Shown here: positions 1-7,000 of the stretch, one piece after another
Layout of the letters: every line of letters begins with the position of its first letter
Position numbering within the stretch: the stretch's first letter is position 1
Origin: G001797105 sp964528155
GTDB taxonomy: Bacteria > Chloroflexota > Anaerolineae > Anaerolineales > E44-bin32
Direction of reading: 5' to 3'
Length of the DNA: 9,053 nt
Assembly: GCA_964528155.1 (NCBI GenBank)
Contig: CAZGRL010000138.1
Location: 1-9,053 of the forward strand
Translations under genes and position numbers: made by a program
The notes under the pieces: model-generated
What the model was told of the DNA's origin: nothing
Database searches by the model: none
Seen by the model: the letters and a program-made list of their open reading frames with translations, nothing else

Positions 1-2073
1 CCCTTTGCCCTCAACGTCGACTACTACGCATCCGACGACTCGGTCATCGAATACTGCAAGGCGGCGTACGCTGCGACGGCCCTGCGAATGGGCATGGGGA
101 TTGACGGGGGCATCCGGCACTGCATCGTCGACCATTGCTGGTGGGGCATCGCCGTGGCGCGGGCCGCCTCGGACACGGCGTGCGACGTTCACAACTGCCT
201 TGTGACCAACTGCGTTGACGGGATCATCGCGTGGCTGGAAACCTCCGATCTGAGCGCCACGCTGTCCAACTGCACGTGTGACGACGACGGCGACGGTTTC
301 TACGTGTACGTCGCGTCGGGGACACCGTCGGCCACGTTCACGGTCCGCGACTGCCTGTTCTCGAATGACAGCGGCTACGGCATCAAAGCCGAAGGCAACA
401 CGGGCGGCTTGTCCTGGACCCTAGAGAAGAATGCCTTCTACGAAATCGGCACCTACTCTGGAGTCGATGATCCTGATGAAGGCGAGGAGGAGAATGACAC
501 AATCATCCTGACCGGCAGCCCGTATGAGACAGGCGTCCCGACGGGCGACTACTACCTGAATGAGACGACCGGCGCTGGCGACAAGTGCCGAAAGGGCGCA
601 GGCTCACAGACGTATGCATCGGCCGGTCTCGATGACGAGGCGTTCACCTACCTGGTGCCCAACGAGGTGCCTGCGAGCATCGCCACCGCAGAGTGGGAAC
701 CGCTCATGGAGACCAAGCAGAGTGAGTGGCCCGGTTCAAACGAAGCCGTCGGGATCGGCTATCACCACAACCGGATTGATTATCTGGTCGACAACCAGGT
801 GTGCTCGATCGCCAGCGGGGCAACACTCACGATCGAACCCGGCGTGGTCGTCGCTTTCAGCGGGTCGTCGGCGCTGTTGCGATTTCTTGCGAGCGCGACC
901 CAGCCGCCGACGTTGACCTGCAATGGAGATCCAGACACCCCGATCGTGATGGCCGGCGCACCGAGCGTCTCGATGGGGATCAGCACAAAGCGCGACGGCC
1001 ATTCCGATGGCGCGCTTGTCCGGAACCCTGTCACCGTCGTTGCGGAGGTGTCCATCACGTACTGCCGGTTTATCGGGCTACACACAGCACTTCAGGTAAG
1101 CGAAACCTCGACGGACGAGATCCTCCACTGCGCTTTCGAACGGAATGGCACGGGTGTGTACTGCGTGTACGCGGGGTATCCCACCACCTTCACACTGAAG
1201 AACTGCGTGTTCCAGAACAACGACACCGGGTGCTATCTTTTCTACGCTTATGGGCCGTTGAAGTCGATGACCCTGCGAGACTGCACGTTCGATCGGGCTG
1301 ACAAAGGCGTCCGCACCGGGTTCTACATCAGCCCATATAATCTGTCGCTCACGGTCAAGGACTGCCTTTTCACCAACTGCACTACTGCGGGCGTGTATCT
1401 CAGCTGCCCTCCCGGCACGTTCACCGAGGACTACAACGCGTTCTGGAACTGCGAAGAGAATGTGTGGGACGGCTATACCAGCCAGGCACTCGCGATCGGC
1501 TCCAACTCGATGGTACTGACGGCGGATCCATATGATCCGGACTGGTTCGACGCAAACGATCCTGGCTCGGTCGACTGGAGCGCGCAGTGGTACCTCGACC
1601 AGGAAGGCGCATGCATCGACGCCGGGTCCGACAACTCACACGTTGAAGCGATCGCGCTGAGTGCTAGCACGACGTCGCTTGATGGGGAGGTCGACGTCGG
1701 CAAGGTCGACATCGGCTACCACTACGGCGGGCCGGCCGGGATTGAGGAGTCCTACCTGCTCGTCGGTGGCAATCCTGTTGAGACCGCCTTCTTCACAAGC
1801 TCGACCACGCTCCAGATCTATGCTGACTTCGCCACCGACGGGGGGACCTGGAATCTCTACGTCGACGAGACGTGGGAGACATCGGGAACTGGCGACATGA
1901 ACGGCCAGGAACTGAGTCTGAGCGGATGGGATCCCGGGTGGCACACGATCAAGATCACGTACAGCGCGGCCGGCACTGCCGATGTCGTTTTCAGGATATG
2001 CATCGACGACTCGCCGCCGTCGTCAGTTGCGATCATCAACCCGGCCACCGGTGCGACGGTGGTTGGCTACTAG
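1..2073 (+). CDS. Right-handed parallel beta-helix repeat protein, 5'-partial
   Basis: The frame is open from base 1, so the true start is upstream; the ATG codons at 88 and 94 lie inside a beta-helix coil and are unlikely starts. 690 residues are visible before TAG. Short coils carry a recurring (N/D/H)C-x-F-like element, with Cys at residues 41, 66, 91, 118 and again at 355, 377, 402, 428, 455, a spacing of 22-27 residues, i.e. one coil of a pectate-lyase/NosD-type solenoid. The protein has two modules. Each has Cys coils, then a coil with NAF(Y/W) (residues 144 and 479), then a less repetitive segment closing with IGYH (252-255 and 571-574). The second module opens with an ATLTIEPGVVV strand (274-284), typical of secreted beta-helix proteins. 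Residues about 576-670 look like a beta-sandwich. The last 20 residues resemble the first strand of a bacterial Ig-like domain and then stop abruptly. No catalytic residues could be assigned, so a surface-binding or structural role is as likely as polysaccharide lyase activity. The family call is firm; the function is unknown. Confidence 0.88.
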   Translation, partial: PFALNVDYYASDDSVIEYCKAAYAATALRMGMGIDGGIRHCIVDHCWWGIAVARAASDTACDVHNCLVTNCVDGIIAWLETSDLSATLSNCTCDDDGDGFYVYVASGTPSATFTVRDCLFSNDSGYGIKAEGNTGGLSWTLEKNAFYEIGTYSGVDDPDEGEEENDTIILTGSPYETGVPTGDYYLNETTGAGDKCRKGAGSQTYASAGLDDEAFTYLVPNEVPASIATAEWEPLMETKQSEWPGSNEAVGIGYHHNRIDYLVDNQVCSIASGATLTIEPGVVVAFSGSSALLRFLASATQPPTLTCNGDPDTPIVMAGAPSVSMGISTKRDGHSDGALVRNPVTVVAEVSITYCRFIGLHTALQVSETSTDEILHCAFERNGTGVYCVYAGYPTTFTLKNCVFQNNDTGCYLFYAYGPLKSMTLRDCTFDRADKGVRTGFYISPYNLSLTVKDCLFTNCTTAGVYLSCPPGTFTEDYNAFWNCEENVWDGYTSQALAIGSNSMVLTADPYDPDWFDANDPGSVDWSAQWYLDQEGACIDAGSDNSHVEAIALSASTTSLDGEVDVGKVDIGYHYGGPAGIEESYLLVGGNPVETAFFTSSTTLQIYADFATDGGTWNLYVDETWETSGTGDMNGQELSLSGWDPGWHTIKITYSAAGTADVVFRICIDDSPPSSVAIINPATGATVVGY

Positions 2074-2082
2074 CGGGTCTCT

Positions 2083-2087
2083 GGAGG
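2083..2087 (+). promoter_or_regulatory. Ribosome binding site of the TPR gene
   Basis: GGAGG lies four bases before the GTG at 2092 and 25 bases before the ATG at 2113. It is the only good Shine-Dalgarno match in the 18-base gap after the beta-helix stop. The short spacing fits the GTG start, while the distance to the ATG is too long, so it decides the start in favour of GTG. Confidence 0.6.
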
Positions 2088-2091
2088 AATT

Positions 2092-4011
2092 GTGGGAGCG
2101 CACATCGTGGGCATGACGAGCACACTTACCAGACAGTGGTACGCACTCGCTGCCGTCGCGCTAGGCATAGCTGTTTCCTGGGGCGCGAATGCGGCAGGAG
2201 GCACGCTTACCCCGCACGAGGAGTATATCGCGCAGTATCGCGCTCTTGGGGCCGCGGGCAAGGTCGAGGAACGAGAGAAACTTGAGCAGGAGTTCCTCGC
2301 CGAAGCTGAGGCCTATATCACAGCGCATCCCGATGGCGCTGAAATCGTGCAGGCCAAGCTGAACAAGGCGTTGGCGCTCGGGCTGTATGGCGAACGCCGA
2401 GACGCTGAGTCGGACGGCCTTCTGAAGCGAATCCTCTTAGATCATCCCGAGTCCCCGCTCGTGCCAGAGATCATGTTTCAGCGCGCGTGGCTGCTCGGCT
2501 TAGCCTTTGGTAGCGAGCGAGACGAGGAGAAGCGAGAGATTGCCCTTGAGCTTTGTGAGCGCTTCCCGAAGTCGCCGAAAGCACCCTACGCGCTATCGCT
2601 CGCAGCCCACAGCTACCTTGTCGACGCCGGCGACCCTGAGACGGCTGCCGCGCTGCTTCGGAGAGTGATAGAGGAGTATCCGGGCACCGGCGCCGAGCTG
2701 AATTCGCGGCGCGACCTGATCAGAATCGCTGCCGACGCTGGCGACGTTGGTTCGGTGCAGCAGCAGGTCGACGCCTTTCTTGAGCGTTTCCAGGAAGCCC
2801 CCGAAATCATACCGCCGGAGTCGTGGACCTACCGCCTGACTGCGGAGGTAGCCCAATCCTGCGCGCGCATCGGTGACTGGAACCGCGCCACGAGATGCTC
2901 CGAGGTTGTGCGCGCGGCATGGCCCGACGCATACCAGCGGTTCGTTGCAGAGTTGAGGCTTATCGACACGGCATTTGACCGGGAGGATTTCGACACTGTT
3001 CGCCAGCGAATCGACGCTTTTGACCGAGCGCTGACAGACTACATCCGTGAGCCATGGGCTCTGCGCGCGCAGCTGGACCTCGCCATGCTCATCCGTCGGC
3101 ACTCGCTCTACTTGTCAAGACGCCAGTTCCGTCAGGAAGGCGTCGCACGCCTTCAAGAGATTGCCGACACGCATCCTGGGAGCGCGGAGGCTGCCGAGTC
3201 CTTGACTGTGCTTATCTCGAACTACATCTTCGATGAACCGGACCTGGATCGGGCGCGCGCGTTGAACGTGCGGCTTCTCACGCAAGCGCCTTCCCGCAAC
3301 GCACGACAGTGCGCGACCAACGTCCGCCGCATGATGGCCATCGGCTCTGCAAGCGCCACCGACGACGGCGAGTACTTCCTGATCCAGCTACGGCGACCCC
3401 AGGTACGCGAGAAGGCACGCCAGGTCATCAGGCTCTACCCCAAGCTGTCGAGTTCGGGACGACGGCGCTTCATCAACAACGCTGACAGCCTCCTGCAGAG
3501 CCGCGAGGTGGAGCAGACGATCGCAAAGATCATCCGGTACGCGGAGAGACGCAATGACCACGATCTGCTCAAAGAGGCGTTGCTTCTTCAGGCCGAGTGC
3601 TACCTCATCAAGTGGCAGCCCGAGGAGGCGACTGCCTGGTGTGATTTCGTGCTCGCTGACCATCGTACGCTTCTCTCCCAGGACGACGTGTTCCGACTCC
3701 GTGACTGCCGCGCCATGAGCCTGTTCTGGGGCAAGCGCTATGGCGAAGCTCTGGCGTGCTTTCAGGAGCTGGAGGCCGATGCGTCCGAACGCGTGGGCGC
3801 CCGCGCCGATGAGCAGCGAACGACAGCATTCTATGCGTACATGCAGGCACTCACGTACTTCCTGGACGGCGACTATGCGAAAGGCAAGTCCGCGTTCGCG
3901 GACGTCATCCGAATGCATCCGAGCACTACGTGGGCCAAGCGCTCACGCTCTTACATCGACAGCATCAACCCGCTCCTGGCGGTGCTTGCGTCGGCCGCTG
4001 ACGAGCAATGA
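2092..4011 (+). CDS. Exported TPR-like helical repeat protein
   Basis: 639 residues from GTG 2092 to TGA. The start is chosen for the GGAGG just upstream; ATG 2113 (residue 8) would also leave an intact signal peptide. The N terminus has an Arg (14), a hydrophobic core at about 17-30 and an ANA-A cleavage motif near 34-35, so Sec export is likely. There is no lipobox Cys, so it is not a lipoprotein. The rest is almost wholly alpha-helical, with degenerate TPR/YfiO-like signatures: paired helices ending in (F/Y/H)P-x-(S/T), for example ERFPKSPKAPYAL near 156-168, EEYPG near 194-198, DTHPGSAEAAESL, and a final DYAKGKSAF followed by HPSTTW near residues 593-612. Other TPR-like pairs lie near 507-522 and 548-562. 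TPR proteins act as protein-protein scaffolds; no enzymatic motif is seen. It follows the beta-helix gene by 18 bases and precedes the RHS gene by 47, suggesting a periplasmic partner for one or both. The specific partner is unknown. Confidence 0.85.
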   Translation: MGAHIVGMTSTLTRQWYALAAVALGIAVSWGANAAGGTLTPHEEYIAQYRALGAAGKVEEREKLEQEFLAEAEAYITAHPDGAEIVQAKLNKALALGLYGERRDAESDGLLKRILLDHPESPLVPEIMFQRAWLLGLAFGSERDEEKREIALELCERFPKSPKAPYALSLAAHSYLVDAGDPETAAALLRRVIEEYPGTGAELNSRRDLIRIAADAGDVGSVQQQVDAFLERFQEAPEIIPPESWTYRLTAEVAQSCARIGDWNRATRCSEVVRAAWPDAYQRFVAELRLIDTAFDREDFDTVRQRIDAFDRALTDYIREPWALRAQLDLAMLIRRHSLYLSRRQFRQEGVARLQEIADTHPGSAEAAESLTVLISNYIFDEPDLDRARALNVRLLTQAPSRNARQCATNVRRMMAIGSASATDDGEYFLIQLRRPQVREKARQVIRLYPKLSSSGRRRFINNADSLLQSREVEQTIAKIIRYAERRNDHDLLKEALLLQAECYLIKWQPEEATAWCDFVLADHRTLLSQDDVFRLRDCRAMSLFWGKRYGEALACFQELEADASERVGARADEQRTTAFYAYMQALTYFLDGDYAKGKSAFADVIRMHPSTTWAKRSRSYIDSINPLLAVLASAADEQ

Positions 4012-4024
4012 AGGCTGCTCTTGT

Positions 4025-4037
4025 ACCGGCTACCGGT
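4025..4037 (+). other. Small intergenic hairpin
   Basis: ACCGG-CTA-CCGGT is a perfect 5-bp stem with a 3-base loop, 13 bases after the TPR stop and just upstream of the RHS ribosome binding site. No T-run follows, so it is not an intrinsic terminator. It could be a minor mRNA structure between the two cistrons, or chance: the same bases also read as a tandem TACCGG direct repeat. Confidence 0.3.
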
Positions 4038-4045
4038 TCAAAAGA

Positions 4046-4051
4046 GGGGAG
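4046..4051 (+). promoter_or_regulatory. Ribosome binding site of the RHS gene
   Basis: GGGGAG, within a longer purine run starting at 4041, ends seven bases before ATG 4059. Its spacing supports that start over the in-frame ATG at 4008, which overlaps the TPR stop codon as ATGA. Confidence 0.55.
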
Positions 4052-4058
4052 ACGGACA

Positions 4059-7000
4059 ATGAAGTTGAGTCTAAGTCTGTTTGGGATTGCGAAGCGCCCC
4101 CCTGTGCATTGCCCGCGGACCAGTCTGATGGTTGCCCTTGCGATCGTCCTGGCTGCGCTTGCTGGCGTGCCCGAAGCGAGTGCCGACATCTATGACTGTC
4201 GGTTCGACACGAAAGTGACGATCGACGGGCAGACCGACCAGGTTATCGTGTCGACTTGTCTCACGTGGAGGGACGCCGAGGCAAGCTCCTCATACACGAT
4301 CCTCAGGGATGACGAGATGGTTGAGCCCGGCTTTGATGATCCACCTGTCGAGGGCGTGTACAGCTACGAGATCAACAGCTTCGCGATTGACCTGATGACG
4401 GAGTCCGGCGCCGCCGAGATAGGTGCAATCCTCGCTGGCCCGTTGGCCCAGTTCCTTTTCGCTGACGGCAAGGCCGGCAGCTGGCGTGTCCAGATGAACT
4501 GCGACCTCTGCGACTACGATGACGCGCTCCTTGACCCGAACGACGAGTGCGAGGACGAAATTGGCAATCCCATCGCCTTCAGCTCGGGCCGAAAGCGCCA
4601 ATCCCAAACTCTCTTCAGCTACCCCGCGATGGGATCGAGTCTCACGTTCACCATCAGCTATGACAGCGGCCGAGCGCACAAAGATGGTCCTGTTGGCTAC
4701 GGCTGGACCCACAGCTACAACATCTGGCTCGAGACGGTTCGGGAGGCCGTCTATGACGGCGATGTCCTGGTTGAGCCAGCAGTCCTTATCGCCCATTTCG
4801 GCGACTATGACCTTCAGATCCTCCGTTACGAGGACTACGACAACTACGGCTGCCCGCGAGCCGACGTGATCGTTGACGACATTGTGGACGGCGGCGAGCT
4901 TCAGAAGATCCAGATCCGCATAGGGCTGCGCGCCTACGTATTCGAGGAAATCGAAGATGCCGAGCAGAACACCTGGTGGAAATGCACAAGCATCACTCGG
5001 GTGATGGAAGAGAGCGAAGACAGTGGCGACCACGATTGGCGTGGCTTCACGACCACGCTCACATACCACGACGAGCCATCGTACGCCTACCGTGGGCAAC
5101 TGGAGTCGATCACAGACCCATCCGAGACGCTGACGCTCGCATTCACGTACTACGACACCACGACTGCGCAGGAGAATCCAGCGCCGTACGAGGAGCTTGA
5201 GGGGAAGCTAATCAAGGTTACGCGGTCCGACACCTCAGCCGATCTTGCCGAGTTCGGCTACTGCTACGGCTCGCCGGAGGTCACAGATGGCAACATCATC
5301 ACAGTCAAGGATCCGCTGCAACAGACGACGACTTACGAGTACTCAACGCTGACCGGAAGCCCATTCCTGAAGCACATGCTCGTGAAGGTCGAATACCCCT
5401 GTGCAATGTGGGCCTTCTTCGACTTCTATTATCTGGGTAACTGGGACGACCCTCTGACCGGACTGGAAGACATACCCCTAGTCTTCTACCATACGACCGA
5501 GCACGGCACCAAAGAAGGCGAAGGCGCCGGTCAGGACGCCTTCGAAGTTGTACCTGAACTCACACCCGACATCGCTGGCAACGTGCTGGAACGATGGGCG
5601 GAGGTGACGGATGCCGAGGACAACACGACCAAATACTACTTCGGCAAGGACCTCAGCACTGCCGTTGTGACCGTCGAGTACCCCGACGGCGGCGAGCGCG
5701 ACATCGAATACGACAAGTACGGGAATCCGATACGAATCACGCGGTATGACCCAACATACAACAGCTCGAACACGGACTACTACGTTGTCACGGTCAACAG
5801 GTACTGGGAAAGCGGCGCGCTTGAGGCCGAGAGGGGCAATCTGCGCCGGACGATCACGCGCAAGGTGGAACAGGAGGACCTCGATCTCGACGCCTACTAC
5901 GAGACTCTCGAGAGCCTTATGGGAGGTGCCAATGGAAAGCCCGACTACCGTTTCGCCTATGACGAATGGGATCGCCTTGTCCTCAGCGTCGGCCCGGACG
6001 GCATCGAGTCACACACCGAGTACTGCACGATCGGCGAAGGGGAGGAGGAATACCCGACGGGGAAGCTAAGCACAACGTATCGTAGGAGCACCGATGAAGC
6101 CGTCTTCGGCAAGGTGACGTACGGCTACGACGACGAGCTGGACGAACCCGAGTGCTGGCTGGTCAGGACCGCCACTCGCTACCGCAACTCGGGCGAAAGC
6201 GAGTACCTCAAGACGGAGTACACGTACACGGAGGACGCGGGCTACGTGTCCACTGTCACGCTGAAGGACGACGACTCGAACGAGCTGCACTGCACCAAGT
6301 ACTACTATGACTATAACGTTGACAACAAACACAAGGGAATCGGCGTCCCCACGGCCGTCGCCGAGTGGGCCCAGGATAGCAGCCTTATACAGTATAGAGT
6401 CAACTTCGTCGCCGACCCTCCAAAGGACTATGAGGAAGGCTTTCGCGCGACGGAGTACGCTTACGACGCCCTGAACCGGCCGATCGAGGCGCTTGCCCCA
6501 CCGGCATCCGGAAGTGGCAACCGTTACAGGACCGTTTGGGTGTACGACAACGGCGTCTCGAAGATCAAGGAGGTCATTCGCTACTACGGCCAGGGAGGAA
6601 CTTGGGACACCGTCAGCAAAACGCGCAACGACTATGACACGGATGAGAACACCGGCCGACTTGAGGCATCCTGGGTCTACAAGGTGCCGACCACAGGTGC
6701 GCCGAACCCGAATGTTGACCTGAAAACTGAGTACACATACTACGAAGACGGCAAGCTGCAGTTCGTCACGACCCCGCTGGGCCTCACCGAGGGCTGCCAC
6801 TACAGGACAGAGTACGTCTACGACGGTCGCGGCTGGCTCTCTTCGGTACGCTACTACGACGATGAAAGCTCCTATGACGCCGAGTCACTGACCTACTACC
6901 CGGACGGCAAGCGGCGGACGTTCACGAACGCCGAGGGCGAGGTCACTGAGTACAAGTACGACTCATGCAACCGGCTCTGGAAGATCATCGAGACGCTCGA

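Noticed and set aside
88..90. ATG as the start of the beta-helix gene
   Set aside because: The frame is open upstream to base 1 with coil-like sequence continuing, and no ribosome binding site or signal peptide precedes or follows this ATG; the gene is 5'-truncated by the window edge.
801..1301. A 166-codon plus-strand frame inside the beta-helix gene
   Set aside because: It is Arg-rich, out of frame with the Cys-ladder coils and has no motif; an overlapping shadow.
4025..4037. Intrinsic terminator between the TPR and RHS genes
   Set aside because: The hairpin has only five base pairs and no T-run after it, and it sits directly before the next ribosome binding site.
4290..5099. A 269-codon minus-strand open frame
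   Set aside because: It is antisense to the RHS N terminus with its signal peptide and DUF6531-like motif; its own product shows no recognisable domain and is V/A-rich.
6066..6800. A 244-codon minus-strand open frame
   Set aside because: It is antisense to YD repeats, with a V/R-rich product and no domain signature; it is a shadow of plus-strand codon bias.
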